Assembly: GCA_902488525.1 (NCBI GenBank)
Contig: CABTWP010000001.1
Location: 1-64,000, forward strand
DNA: 64,000 bases
Source: an uncultured Collinsella sp.
GTDB taxonomy: Bacteria > Actinomycetota > Coriobacteriia > Coriobacteriales > Coriobacteriaceae
Direction: 5' to 3'
The translations under genes and the position numbers were made by a program. The notes beneath the pieces are model-generated. The model searched no databases. It was not told the DNA's origin and was given only the letters and a program-made list of their open reading frames with translations. Position 1 is the first letter of the stretch. Each line of letters begins with the position of its first letter. This document shows positions 44,585 to 55,134 of this stretch, in pieces.

Positions 44585-45193
44585 CTAGCGCAGCTGGGCG
44601 TAATGGTTGTAAATCGTAATAGCCGTGGGATAAAGATAACGCCCGGACTGGATCACATAGACCAGACCCTGCGCAAAACAGGAGAAGAACAACTCGTCGA
44701 GCGAGGACTTCCCCACCATCTTGCGCAGCGCATGGGCATAGTCACCGTGGCGGTTGGGTTCGATGGCATCGGCAACAAAGACCACCATATCGAGCGGCGT
44801 CATGTCGCAAGCGCCCACGGTGTGACGGTCGACAGCCTGAAAGACTGCCGGAGACAGATCGGGAAAAAGCTGCGGAAGCTCATAGGCGGCAACCGGGCCA
44901 TGCAAAAGCGGCGTCGCGGCAGACGGAGAGCCGGCAATCTTAATGCCGTAATGCAGAGCGCGCGTGACCAGCTCGTCGTCGGAGAGCACCTTGTCCCAGT
45001 CATGGATCAGGCCGGCGGCAGCGGCATCAAAGCGGTCGACACCGTACACCTCGGCTAGGTGCAACGCCGTCTCGGCAACCCCGAGCGAATGCACGTAGCG
45101 CTTACGCTTATCCTTCATGCGCACATCGAGCAACTCGTGGATACGCGTCAAGAGCGCACGCTCATCGCCCTCAAACTGATCTTCTACCGACAA
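44585..45193 (-). CDS. yqeK: YqeK-type HD-domain Ap4A hydrolase
   Basis: A metal-dependent HD phosphohydrolase; the family hydrolyses Ap4A symmetrically to two ADP. The 202-residue protein has RYVHSLGVAETALHLAEVYGVD, then AAAGLIHDWDK with the His-Asp pair, and later HGPVAAYELP and VFVADAIEPNR. Start TTG at 45193 with GGGGGAG five bases upstream. It lies between nadD and rsfS, as in Bacillus. Confidence 0.92.
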   Translation of the reverse strand: MSVEDQFEGDERALLTRIHELLDVRMKDKRKRYVHSLGVAETALHLAEVYGVDRFDAAAAGLIHDWDKVLSDDELVTRALHYGIKIAGSPSAATPLLHGPVAAYELPQLFPDLSPAVFQAVDRHTVGACDMTPLDMVVFVADAIEPNRHGDYAHALRKMVGKSSLDELFFSCFAQGLVYVIQSGRYLYPTAITIYNHYAQLR

Positions 45194-45205
45194 CGTTCTC
45201 CCCCA

Positions 45206-45883
45206 TCAATCAAAATCGTCTTGCCCAAGATCGGCATACAGACCGCGTTTACGGATATAGCCGAGCACAGACTCGCTCGTAAGATAGCGCACGCTCATGC
45301 CGCGGGCAACTCGCTTACGAATGTTCGTCGAGCTGATCGCCAGCGCCGGAATCTGAATATAACGCACGTCGAATGGCAGCCCCGATTCCTTAATTCGCGC
45401 CCGGGCCGTATCGATGTCAAAGCCGGGTCGTGTCGCAGCAATAAAGGTTGCCAGTTCGGCAATCTCATCAGCATTGTGCCAGGTCACAATATCGATAATC
45501 GCATCGGCACCCGTAATAAAGTAAAGCTTCACCTGTGGCGGGTAAAACTCGCGAAGGGCATGTAGCGTATCGGCTGTATAGGTGACACCGGCACGATCTA
45601 TCTCGAAGCGGCTTGCCAAAAAGGCCGGGTTCGCAGCAGTGGCGAGGACCGTCATGGCATAACGGTCCTCAGCAGGCGTCACCGGTTTGTCAAGCTTAAA
45701 GGCGGGAGAGCCGGCCGGCATAAAAAGCACAGCGTCCAAGTCGAGCGATTCGCGAGCCTGCTCGGCGGTAACCAAGTGCCCGTAATGAATCGGGTCAAAG
45801 GTGCCGCCCATAATGCCAAGCCGAAACTCATGCCCATCCTTGATGGGCAGCTCGGGCAATCCGATTCCACCTCGCAGCGACAT
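45206..45883 (-). CDS. nadD: Nicotinate mononucleotide adenylyltransferase
   Basis: It makes deamido-NAD from NaMN and ATP. The 225-residue protein has the nucleotidyltransferase motif GIMGGTFDPIHYGHLV near residue 23 and the C-terminal ISSTNIRKRVARG. About 20 residues precede the motif, slightly longer than usual, and an internal start is possible. It lies three bases after obgE. Confidence 0.95.
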   Translation of the reverse strand: MSLRGGIGLPELPIKDGHEFRLGIMGGTFDPIHYGHLVTAEQARESLDLDAVLFMPAGSPAFKLDKPVTPAEDRYAMTVLATAANPAFLASRFEIDRAGVTYTADTLHALREFYPPQVKLYFITGADAIIDIVTWHNADEIAELATFIAATRPGFDIDTARARIKESGLPFDVRYIQIPALAISSTNIRKRVARGMSVRYLTSESVLGYIRKRGLYADLGQDDFD

Positions 45884-45886
45884 GGC

Positions 45887-47365
<1,479 letters not shown>

Positions 47366-47437
47366 CTACAAAAAGAGGGAGACCCTTGAATCCTAAAACT
47401 CAAGTGCCTCCCACATATGTGCTCTATGAAGGGTGAA

Positions 47438-47695
47438 TTACGCGTTCGCGAGCGGGCGTACGCTGACCCTGTGCTTGATACCCTTGTGGAACTCAACGGT
47501 ACCGTCGACCAGCGCGAACAGCGTGTCGTCCTTACCACGGCCAACGTTCTCACCCGGGTGGATGTGCGTGCCGTGCTGACGGACGAGAATCGTGCCCGTG
47601 GTTACCGTCTGGCCGGCATAGCGCTTCGTGCCAAGGCGCTGACCGCGGGAGTCACGGCCATTACGGGAGGAACCGAGTCCTTTTTTGTGTGCCAT
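47438..47695 (-). CDS. rpmA: 50S ribosomal protein L27
   Basis: The 85-residue protein starts [16 protein letters not shown] with no N-terminal cleaved extension, unlike the Prp-processed L27 of Firmicutes. The core [25 protein letters not shown] is present (part). It lies between rplU and obgE. Confidence 0.97.
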   Translation of the reverse strand: MAHKKGLGSSRNGRDSRGQRLGTKRYAGQTVTTGTILVRQHGTHIHPGENVGRGKDDTLFALVDGTVEFHKGIKHRVSVRPLANA

Positions 47696-47728
47696 TGTGT
47701 ATACCTACTCTTTCGTTACGAGTGTAAT

Positions 47729-48103
47729 CTACTCGGCGACGGGAGCCTCGGCAACAGCCTCGGCCTCTGCCTTGACAGCCTTCTTGGCGCGGGACGTAGC
47801 CTGGACCTTCACGATCTTCAGCTTGGTGAGCTGCTGACGATGACCCTTCAGACGACGATAGCGCTTACGCTTGTGGAACTTGAAGACCAGCTGCTTCTCG
47901 CCCTTGAACTGCTCAACGATCTGAGCGGTAACCTTGGCCTTGGCCAGCTTGTCGGGATCGGTGACGATCTTCTTACCATCGTTGAGGAAGATAACCGGCA
48001 GGGTGACCTTGTCGCCCTCATTGCCCTCGATCTTCTCGACGGTGATGACATCGTCGGTGGCGACCTTGTACTGCTTGCCGCCCGTGTTAACGATTGCGTA
48101 CAT
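47729..48103 (-). CDS. rplU: 50S ribosomal protein L21
   Basis: The 124-residue protein starts MYAIVNTGGKQYKVATDD and has the C-terminal family block YRRLKGHRQQLTKLKI. An Ala/Glu/Lys-rich tail of about 20 residues extends it. The ATG at 48103 is used, with AAGGGC upstream. A strong promoter lies 43 nt before it, overlapping the stop of the preceding gene. Confidence 0.96.
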   Translation of the reverse strand: MYAIVNTGGKQYKVATDDVITVEKIEGNEGDKVTLPVIFLNDGKKIVTDPDKLAKAKVTAQIVEQFKGEKQLVFKFHKRKRYRRLKGHRQQLTKLKIVKVQATSRAKKAVKAEAEAVAEAPVAE

Positions 48104-48145
48104 GTTTACTTGCCCTTCATGCATCAGTTAGTGCAACAGCCGAAT

Positions 48146-48174
48146 ATAGTAGCAGGCGAAAATACCCCCGTCAA
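48146..48174 (-). promoter_or_regulatory. rplU operon promoter
   Basis: TTGACG (48169-48174), a 17-bp spacer and TACTAT (48146-48151) on the minus strand. The -35 overlaps the TGA stop of the upstream DUF2344 gene. Confidence 0.85.
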
Positions 48175-48983
48175 CGAGTATGTGGAGCAAATCCACAAGT
48201 TCGCACAGGTATGGGGCTGACGAGTCGGCCCTCGTCGTCCTCGCATGCTTGATTCTGACGCTCGACATCGTAGGAGCAGATGGTCACGAGGTCTTGCATA
48301 CCGGTGGAAACAATAGGTGCATCCACGCCCGGGGTCAAGCCCTGCAACAAAACATCAGCAGCAGAAAGCAAAATTTCCGGACGCATAGAGCCCTCGTTGT
48401 CGGCATGGGTGTCGAGCATGAGAACCAAATGGTCCGGGCGCTCCCCCGCCGTGAGCTCATAGCCAACGAGCGTGTGATCCAAATCCAAGCGCTTGCTCTT
48501 TTTGCCGCGCGCGTAGTCGATGCCATGATCCGCGCGCAGCGTGTCGATCGCACGACGCACCTCGTCGGCGCTTACGGGCGCCTCGGGATCCAGGTGTAAG
48601 TCGATGCGATACGACAGGCGCGTGAGCTGCGCCGTCAATGCCGGCGTGCGCACGTCGATGTACGCCGCCTCGATGGGCGCCAGATCGGCCGGAGACGCCG
48701 CAGCCAGGCGCTCAAACGCCTCGTCGAGCGCCACGAACTCGGTCATAAACAGGTCATACCACTCGCAGGTCGACGACGTACCCACCGGTAGCGCCGAAGA
48801 GAAGCCCACGCGCATGTGCGGGGAGAAGCCCTGCGTGACGGCATAGGGAAGTCCCGCACGGCGCACGATGCGCTCAATGGTATGGATCACTTCGAGATGG
48901 CCCAGGTACTTAAGGCGATCGCGCTTGCCATAGCGAACACGAAGTCTAAAGAGCGTGGGGTTGTCGGTCAGGCGCTCACTCAT
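48171..48983 (-). CDS. DUF2344 / radical-SAM-linked protein
   Basis: The 270-residue protein has the family start LFRLRVRYGKRDRLKYLGHLE and the segments RRAGLPYAVTQGFSPHMRVGFSSALPVGTSS (parts). This is the conserved partner (TIGR03936 type) of the neighbouring radical SAM protein; the role of the pair is unknown. Its ATGA overlaps the upstream gene stop by four bases. In many genomes rng or rne follows, but here rplU comes directly. Confidence 0.88.
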   Translation of the reverse strand: MSERLTDNPTLFRLRVRYGKRDRLKYLGHLEVIHTIERIVRRAGLPYAVTQGFSPHMRVGFSSALPVGTSSTCEWYDLFMTEFVALDEAFERLAAASPADLAPIEAAYIDVRTPALTAQLTRLSYRIDLHLDPEAPVSADEVRRAIDTLRADHGIDYARGKKSKRLDLDHTLVGYELTAGERPDHLVLMLDTHADNEGSMRPEILLSAADVLLQGLTPGVDAPIVSTGMQDLVTICSYDVERQNQACEDDEGRLVSPIPVRTCGFAPHTR

Positions 48984-50857
48984 GCGCGATCACCCATCAA
49001 TACATTCTTGGCGTGGAGCGTGGGGCAGATCCCGCAGCCGGTGCACGACGTACGGGTGCAGTCGGGAGTCGTGACGCCCTCGAGCGAGCGACGGTACTCG
49101 CGCTCGAGGAAACCGCGCGTGCAGCCGGGGCTCACATGCTCCCACGGCAAACGCCAATCCAACTCGTAGGGCAGGTGCACGAGTTCATTGAGGTCGATGC
49201 CGTTTTTGGCAGCAGCTTCCTTCCAGTTATCGAGCGAGAAATGCTCTACCCAGGCGTCAAAGCGAGAACCCGAGCGCCAAGCATCGATGATGACGGGCGT
49301 CATGTCGCGACCGGCGCGGGACAGCGCGGCCTCGATGAGCGAAGTCTCGGCATCGTGGTAATGCACGCGGACGGCACGGTTGCGAACGCTCGTGATAAGC
49401 AGCTTCTGGCGACGCTTGACGTCGTCGTAGTCGAGCTGCGGGCACCACTGGAACGGCGTGGCGGCCTTGGGGATAAAGACCGAAACCGAGATGGACACCG
49501 AGATCGAGCCGCGACGAGCCTTGGGCACCACGGAACGACCGAGCTCCAGCACGTGATCGGCCAGATTGGCGATGGCCACGATGTCCTCGTCGCGCTCGCC
49601 GGGAAGGCCCATCATAAAGTAGAGCTTCATGCGGTTCCAGCCGGCCTCGAAGGCCGCCTTGGCCGCACGGTCCAGGTCCTCCTCGGTCACGTTCTTGTTA
49701 ATGATGTCGCGCATGCGCTGGCTGCCGGCCTCGGGCGCGAACGTCAGTCCGCCCTTCTTTTCGCCGGCGACCGACTCGGCCATATCCACGCCAAACGAAT
49801 CCAGGCGCTGCGACGGAATAGACACGCGAATACCCGTATCCTCCAGGCGACGGTTGAGCCTGCCGAGCACGTCGCGAATGCAGGAATGGTCGGTCGTGGA
49901 GAGCGAGGTCAGCGACACCTCGTCATAGCCGGTCTTTTCCAGACCGTGAATCACCGACGAGACGATCTGGTCGGCCGAGCGCTCGCGCACCGGGCGATAC
50001 GTCATGCCGGCCTGACAAAAACGACAGCCGCGGGCGCAGCCGCGCAGGATCTCGATAGACAGGCGGTCGTGAACCAGCTGCGCATAGGGCACGCACGACT
50101 GCGACAGCGGATTCGTGGCGCCGAAATCCTCGACGACGCGCTTGTAGACCACGGTCGGCGCATCCTTGCCCTCACGCGGCACGGTGTAGCCATGCGGCGA
50201 GCAAGGCTCGTCGTGACGAACCTCATAGAGTGACGGCACGTAGTTGCCGGCAATAGATGCAAGCTGCTCGACAATCTGCGCGCGCGGGACTCCTTCGTCA
50301 CGCAGGCGGCGATGCAGCTGGCAGGTCTCGAGCAGCGATTCCTCGCCCTCACCGATGAGGATAACATCGAAGAAGGCCGCGTACGGCTCGGGGTTGTACA
50401 CCGAGGGGCCGCCGGCGATGATAATGGGGTCGTCCTCGGTGCGGTCGGCCGCTAACAGCGGAATGCCAGCGAGGTCGAGTGCCTCGAGGAAGTTCGTCAC
50501 CGCCATCTCGTGCGGCACATGCAGGCCGACGATATCGAACGAAGCGACCGGCGCTGCACCCTCGAGCGAGAGCAGCGGAATGCCCGCCTCGCGCATGGCG
50601 TCACCCATATCGGGCCACGGCACATAGCCGCGCTCGCAGGAGATGCCCTCGGCCTGGTTAAGGATGTTGTAGAGGATGGCGATACCCTGGTTGGGCAGAC
50701 CGACCTCGTACACATCCGGGTAGATCAGGCAGCAACGGTAGTCGGCATCGGCCTTGGAAAGCGTGCCCCACTCGTGATCGATATAGCGGCTCGGCTTCTC
50801 GACCTTGGCGAGCAACGGCTCAATTAAATGAAAACAATCTTGGTATGCAACGCGCAA
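48980..50857 (-). CDS. Radical SAM protein, TIGR03960 type
   Basis: The 625-residue protein has an N-terminal B12-binding-like or Rossmann region (CLIYPDVYEVGLPNQGIAILY, part). The radical SAM cluster CARGCRFC lies near residue 275, followed by a TIM-barrel core (SLSTTDHS, FAPEAGSQRMRDIINKN). The C-terminal cysteine-rich end CTRTSCTGCGICPTL could bind another cluster. The reaction is unknown; together with DUF2344 it may modify tRNA or ribosomal components, but this is a guess. Start TTG at 50857 with AGGGG upstream. Confidence 0.88.
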   Translation of the reverse strand: MRVAYQDCFHLIEPLLAKVEKPSRYIDHEWGTLSKADADYRCCLIYPDVYEVGLPNQGIAILYNILNQAEGISCERGYVPWPDMGDAMREAGIPLLSLEGAAPVASFDIVGLHVPHEMAVTNFLEALDLAGIPLLAADRTEDDPIIIAGGPSVYNPEPYAAFFDVILIGEGEESLLETCQLHRRLRDEGVPRAQIVEQLASIAGNYVPSLYEVRHDEPCSPHGYTVPREGKDAPTVVYKRVVEDFGATNPLSQSCVPYAQLVHDRLSIEILRGCARGCRFCQAGMTYRPVRERSADQIVSSVIHGLEKTGYDEVSLTSLSTTDHSCIRDVLGRLNRRLEDTGIRVSIPSQRLDSFGVDMAESVAGEKKGGLTFAPEAGSQRMRDIINKNVTEEDLDRAAKAAFEAGWNRMKLYFMMGLPGERDEDIVAIANLADHVLELGRSVVPKARRGSISVSISVSVFIPKAATPFQWCPQLDYDDVKRRQKLLITSVRNRAVRVHYHDAETSLIEAALSRAGRDMTPVIIDAWRSGSRFDAWVEHFSLDNWKEAAAKNGIDLNELVHLPYELDWRLPWEHVSPGCTRGFLEREYRRSLEGVTTPDCTRTSCTGCGICPTLHAKNVLMGDRA

Positions 50858-50867
50858 CGGAAAACCC

Positions 50868-51797
50868 CTAAGCAGCGAGATCTGATGCGTCCTGATAGGA
50901 CGCCATAGGACGGGTAGCGCCCGCGACCGTGGTCACCAGATCGCGAACGCGGGAGAACGTGGCAGTGACCACCTCGTTGGCAAGGCTGTAGTCGACATCG
51001 CGCTCGTAGAGCGAAACGAGCGCACGGCCCATGCCATAGGTGCCCGCGGCAGCAGTGAGCGCCTTGACGGCAAACCCAATATGCGGCGTCTGCTTGACGA
51101 GCGCGCGGGTGACCGCGCGGATCACAAGACCGCCGGCAAGCACGCCCGCGACCTCGTAGCCGCGCTCGGGCTTAATACCGCGTCCAAAGACGGCAGCGAG
51201 CTCAAAGAGCATGCCCACCTGCGCCAGCGCCATAACGGGATAATCGGCGCCCGGCAAAAACACCAGCGCACCGGTCGCCATATTGGTGAGCGCGCACGAG
51301 GTGATGATACGATTGGCCGCCGCGATGCGCATGAAGGCAAAGTTCGCCGCAAAAGCCGTTTCCTTGTCGGTGCGATCGAGAATCCAGCGGGCAAGCGTCT
51401 CGAGCAGATACGTCTTATCGGTTGCCGCTACCACGCCGAGCATGGGCGTGGACTCCTCGATAAACGGCACCTCCACAGCAGACTCGGCAAGCACGCACAC
51501 GGGCGCGCCGGCGATCACGAGCTCCTGCACGGCACTCTCCAAGCGGTCGGAACCACACGAGAGCACCAGCACCACATCGGTATCGGTCTTTGGAGCAATT
51601 CGCTCCTCCCCCAGACGCTCGACGCGCACAATACCCGAGGTCGTCTGCGGCACAAAGGCGTCACGCACCGTCTCGGCAAGAAAGCGCGAGGCGGACGAAT
51701 CCAGATAGACCGAGACGCGCACCGGCGTATCGGAATCCTTCTTAACGGACGCGCCCATCTTAAAAGCGCGGGTCAGCTTATCTACGGGAATTTTCAT
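50868..51797 (-). CDS. DUF697-like membrane protein of unknown function
   Basis: The 309-residue protein has a soluble N-terminal half. From VVLVLSCGSDRLESAVQELVIAGAPVCVL it resembles a GTPase-like beta sheet without P-loop. The C-terminal half is hydrophobic (AAANRIITSCALTNMATGALVFLPGADYPVMALAQVGM and later GGLVIRAVTRALV, parts), like the DUF697/YcjF family. It sits between rodA and the radical SAM gene, 18 nt after rodA, so it may be made with the elongasome. Function unknown. Confidence 0.7.
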   Translation of the reverse strand: MKIPVDKLTRAFKMGASVKKDSDTPVRVSVYLDSSASRFLAETVRDAFVPQTTSGIVRVERLGEERIAPKTDTDVVLVLSCGSDRLESAVQELVIAGAPVCVLAESAVEVPFIEESTPMLGVVAATDKTYLLETLARWILDRTDKETAFAANFAFMRIAAANRIITSCALTNMATGALVFLPGADYPVMALAQVGMLFELAAVFGRGIKPERGYEVAGVLAGGLVIRAVTRALVKQTPHIGFAVKALTAAAGTYGMGRALVSLYERDVDYSLANEVVTATFSRVRDLVTTVAGATRPMASYQDASDLAA

Positions 51798-51815
51798 AGC
51801 AAACCCCTCCAGCGG

Positions 51816-53042
51816 TTACGCGGCGCCCGAACGATGCCGCCATATGGATTGTACGATACCCACCGTCAGCAGCTGAATCATCATCGAAGACGAACCAAAG
51901 CTAATAAACGGTAGCGGAATACCGGTAATCGGCATCATGCCGATGCACATGCCGATGTTTTCGAAGGTCTGGAACGCCCACATGCCGACGATGCCCACAC
52001 ACGAAAGACGCAAAAACAGCGACTCGCACTTAAAGGCGACGCGAATCGTCGAAAAGATCAGCAGCACGTAGAGGCACAGGAGCAAAAAGGAACCGCAAAA
52101 GCCAAAGGTCTCGGACAGGAAGGCGAAGACGAAGTCGGTGTGGAACTCAGGCAGAAAGCCGCCGGCCGACTGCGTCGCATGCCCCAGGCCCTTACCAAAG
52201 AAGCCGCCCGAGCCAACGGCGATAAGCGACTGCTGCAGGTTGTAGGCATCGTCCGAATCGGCATTATCGGGGTCGATAAAGACCGTCAGACGGTTCATCT
52301 GATACTGCTTGATGAGCACATCGTGGCCGAGCAACGAATCAAAGACCGAATCAAGCGCCAGGACGAGGGCCACCAGGCCCACGAGCAGGGCCAGGGTCGA
52401 CAGCACCCATTCGCGGCGTGCACCGCTCATACAAATGACGATGGCGCCCGAAACCAGCACGACCAGGCCCGAGCCCAGGTCGCCCATGGCGACGACGGCC
52501 AAAAACGGAATGGACAGCATGCCGCAGAGCTTGACGTAGTCGCGAACGGTATCGATGCGGCCGTTATACTGCGATCCAAGCGTAGCAATAAAGAAGATGG
52601 TGATGAGCTTGGCAAGCTCAACCGGCTGGAATGTCAAGCCGATACCGGGAATCTTGATCCAGCCCGTCATGCCCAGACCGCCCGTATAGGACAGACCCGG
52701 AATCTTGGGCGAGAGGATCACGATCAGGTCGATGGCGAGCAACGCCGTCGAGAAATTGGAAATACCGCGCAGATCGGTACGCCAGACCAGCACCGCCAGC
52801 ACCGCTCCGATGCCAATTCCCAGCAGATGGCGTGAGAACGAGGCATCGGCCTTAAACTGCGAAGCCGACCAGATGATGATGGCACCGTAGGCGACGAGCG
52901 CCACAGTAGCCACGAGCACACCGATATGCACCTTTTGGCGAAACGTGCCGCGCGAGGCCGAAAGTTGCTTGTTGACGCGGTCCAGGCTGCTGCGAGAGCC
53001 GGTCTTGGTTGAACGGAACAGATCCGCCGGAGAAAAATCCAT
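51816..53042 (-). CDS. rodA: RodA-type peptidoglycan glycosyltransferase (SEDS)
   Basis: It polymerises glycan strands from lipid II during side-wall growth with PBP2. The 408-residue polytopic protein has about ten helices, the conserved loop GFTFQPVELAKL-like segment GIGLTFQPVELAKLITIFF, and GLGHATQSAGGFLPEFHTDFVFAFLSE (part). The C-terminal PITGIPLPFISFGSSSM signature is complete. The cytoplasmic N-terminus is about 38 residues. It directly follows mrdA. Confidence 0.95.
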   Translation of the reverse strand: MDFSPADLFRSTKTGSRSSLDRVNKQLSASRGTFRQKVHIGVLVATVALVAYGAIIIWSASQFKADASFSRHLLGIGIGAVLAVLVWRTDLRGISNFSTALLAIDLIVILSPKIPGLSYTGGLGMTGWIKIPGIGLTFQPVELAKLITIFFIATLGSQYNGRIDTVRDYVKLCGMLSIPFLAVVAMGDLGSGLVVLVSGAIVICMSGARREWVLSTLALLVGLVALVLALDSVFDSLLGHDVLIKQYQMNRLTVFIDPDNADSDDAYNLQQSLIAVGSGGFFGKGLGHATQSAGGFLPEFHTDFVFAFLSETFGFCGSFLLLCLYVLLIFSTIRVAFKCESLFLRLSCVGIVGMWAFQTFENIGMCIGMMPITGIPLPFISFGSSSMMIQLLTVGIVQSIWRHRSGAA

Positions 53043-53051
53043 CGCAACCTC

Positions 53052-55121
53052 CTATCGAACCGAGGAATCGCCCGAGGCCGAAGAGGTATCGGGCTCGTCA
53101 TAAATCACGCCGAGCACGTCGCGCACGACATGCATCGCGGTATCTGAGCCGCCGCCGCCCTGCTCCAGAACAGTAGCGATGACATACTTGGGATCATCAG
53201 CCGGTGCATAGGCGCAGAACCACGCGTATTCGTCCTCGCCACTTTTCTCGCCCGTGCCCGACTTGCCGTATACCTGCGGCGTCAGGGTGCCAAAGTGCGC
53301 CGCCAGTGACGTCGATGCCGTGTAAATCACGTCGTGCATGCCATTGCGAACTAGAGCCAAATCCAAATCGCTGTTGATCTTGGCCTCCAGACGCTTCTTC
53401 TTGCCCTTGCCGTTGTACTTATAGGCATCGCCGTCGCCATCGCGCGACACGGCGGACAAAAACACGTGAGGCACGTACTGTTTGCCGCCGTTGGCAAGAC
53501 CCATATAGGCGCACGCCATCTGCAGGGGCGTCACCAGGATGTCGCCCTGGCCGATAGCAATGTTAGTCATATCGCCGGCATTCCACTTGCGGTCCTCGGC
53601 AGAGGCGTCGGTAAAGTACGACTCTTTCCACTCGGCATCGGGAATACGACCCGCGCCCTCACTCGGCAGATCGATACCGCATGTCTTGCCTAGGCCCCAG
53701 CGACGAAAGACCTCCTGCAGGCCCTCGGAATGTTTCTCGTCATAAAAGAACGCCTTGCCCATGTCGTAGAAGACGGGGTCGCACGAGTTGGCGATACCCG
53801 ACTGCAGCGTCATGGTGCCGTGGCCGGAATGCAGCCAGCAGTACTTGCCCCACGACTTGCCCAGACCCGTCCAATAGCCCGTGCAGTTGGTCGTCTGCCC
53901 CGACGTGTAGGTTCCAAACTCAAGACCGGCCAGTGCCGAGAGCGGCTTGATGGTCGAAGCCGACATGTACTGTCCGCTAATGGCGCGGTTGAGCAGCGGG
54001 TGCGAACCCTTGTCATCATTGAGCTCGGTCCACACGTCATTTGAGACGCCGCCGATAAAGACGGACGGATCGAACTTGGGCTGGCTCGCCATGCCCAGGA
54101 TCTCGCCATTGTTGGGATCGAGACACACCACAGCGCCGTTGCCGGCATTGCTGTAGCCAGTGGTCTTGGCAAGCTCGATAGCGCTCGCCAGCGCCGTCTC
54201 GCAGGCCTGCTGGATCTTAAGGTCGAGCGTGAGCTTAATGTCGGAGCCGGCCTTCGCAGGCACGGCACCGGCCTGACCGGTCACATTGCCCGAGGCATCG
54301 ACCTTGACGGTCTGCTCGCCACGAATACCCTGCAGCAGGTTTTCGTAGTAGCTCTCAACGCCCGCCTGGCCCACGATATCGCCCGACTGGTACGCAATCT
54401 TGCCAGCAGAAGCATCATCATCGCCAGAGGTTTTCTTATTCTGGGCCTCGAGCTGCTCGGAGGTAATGGTGCCGGTATAGCCCAAGATATGGCATGCCGT
54501 CTCGCCATATGGATACTGGCGCTCGGTACGCTCGGCAATCTTGACGCCCGGGAACTCGCCGGCGTGTTCCTTGATATAGGCAACCGTGGAGCGACGGACG
54601 TCCGTCGCGATGGTATGCAGGCTCTGAGCGCCTTCTGTATTGTCCTGAATATTGCGAAGGACCGCCACGTAAGGCATTCCAAGCACGTTGGCAAGATGGC
54701 GAACCAGAACCTCATCCTCGGCAAGGTCGCGGTAGGCCACGACAGCAAGTGAGGGACGGTTCTGGACAAGCGCCACGCCATTGCGGTCGAGGATGCGGCC
54801 GCGTACAGCGGGAGTGGTAACGGTGCGAGTCTGATTGCTATTAGCCTGCTTCTCGTAATAGTCCGACGAGACCATCTGCATGCCCCACAGCTTGACGGCA
54901 AGCGCCGCAAACATCGCGCCCACACCCGTGGTGAGGATGGAAAAACGGCCCTTAAAGGCGGTCGCCGCGGTATTGCCCTCGCCCTCGGTGGCGCGCGGGG
55001 TCGTTCCATGCTGCGTATCGTAGGTAAAACGGGAATCGCCGCGACGCATGATGACCAGCGCGACCACGATGGCCACAACCAGCACGATACCGGCGATAAT
55101 AACCGTCAACTGGGAAGACAT
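53052..55121 (-). CDS. mrdA: Class B penicillin-binding protein PBP2
   Basis: This transpeptidase is partnered with RodA. The 689-residue protein has the pedestal motif TPAVRGRILDRNGVALV. The active-site serine motif is SASTIKP (S-T-I-K) near residue 395, the second motif is SCD in IANSCDPVFYDMG, and the third is KSGTGE near residue 640. There are two hydrophobic segments, at about residues 4-25 and 62-80, separated by a charged linker. Usual PBP2 has one. The ATG is at 55121, and the downstream rodA is 10 nt away. Confidence 0.94.
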   Translation of the reverse strand: MSSQLTVIIAGIVLVVAIVVALVIMRRGDSRFTYDTQHGTTPRATEGEGNTAATAFKGRFSILTTGVGAMFAALAVKLWGMQMVSSDYYEKQANSNQTRTVTTPAVRGRILDRNGVALVQNRPSLAVVAYRDLAEDEVLVRHLANVLGMPYVAVLRNIQDNTEGAQSLHTIATDVRRSTVAYIKEHAGEFPGVKIAERTERQYPYGETACHILGYTGTITSEQLEAQNKKTSGDDDASAGKIAYQSGDIVGQAGVESYYENLLQGIRGEQTVKVDASGNVTGQAGAVPAKAGSDIKLTLDLKIQQACETALASAIELAKTTGYSNAGNGAVVCLDPNNGEILGMASQPKFDPSVFIGGVSNDVWTELNDDKGSHPLLNRAISGQYMSASTIKPLSALAGLEFGTYTSGQTTNCTGYWTGLGKSWGKYCWLHSGHGTMTLQSGIANSCDPVFYDMGKAFFYDEKHSEGLQEVFRRWGLGKTCGIDLPSEGAGRIPDAEWKESYFTDASAEDRKWNAGDMTNIAIGQGDILVTPLQMACAYMGLANGGKQYVPHVFLSAVSRDGDGDAYKYNGKGKKKRLEAKINSDLDLALVRNGMHDVIYTASTSLAAHFGTLTPQVYGKSGTGEKSGEDEYAWFCAYAPADDPKYVIATVLEQGGGGSDTAMHVVRDVLGVIYDEPDTSSASGDSSVR

Positions 55122-55134
55122 CTACGGGCCTCCC

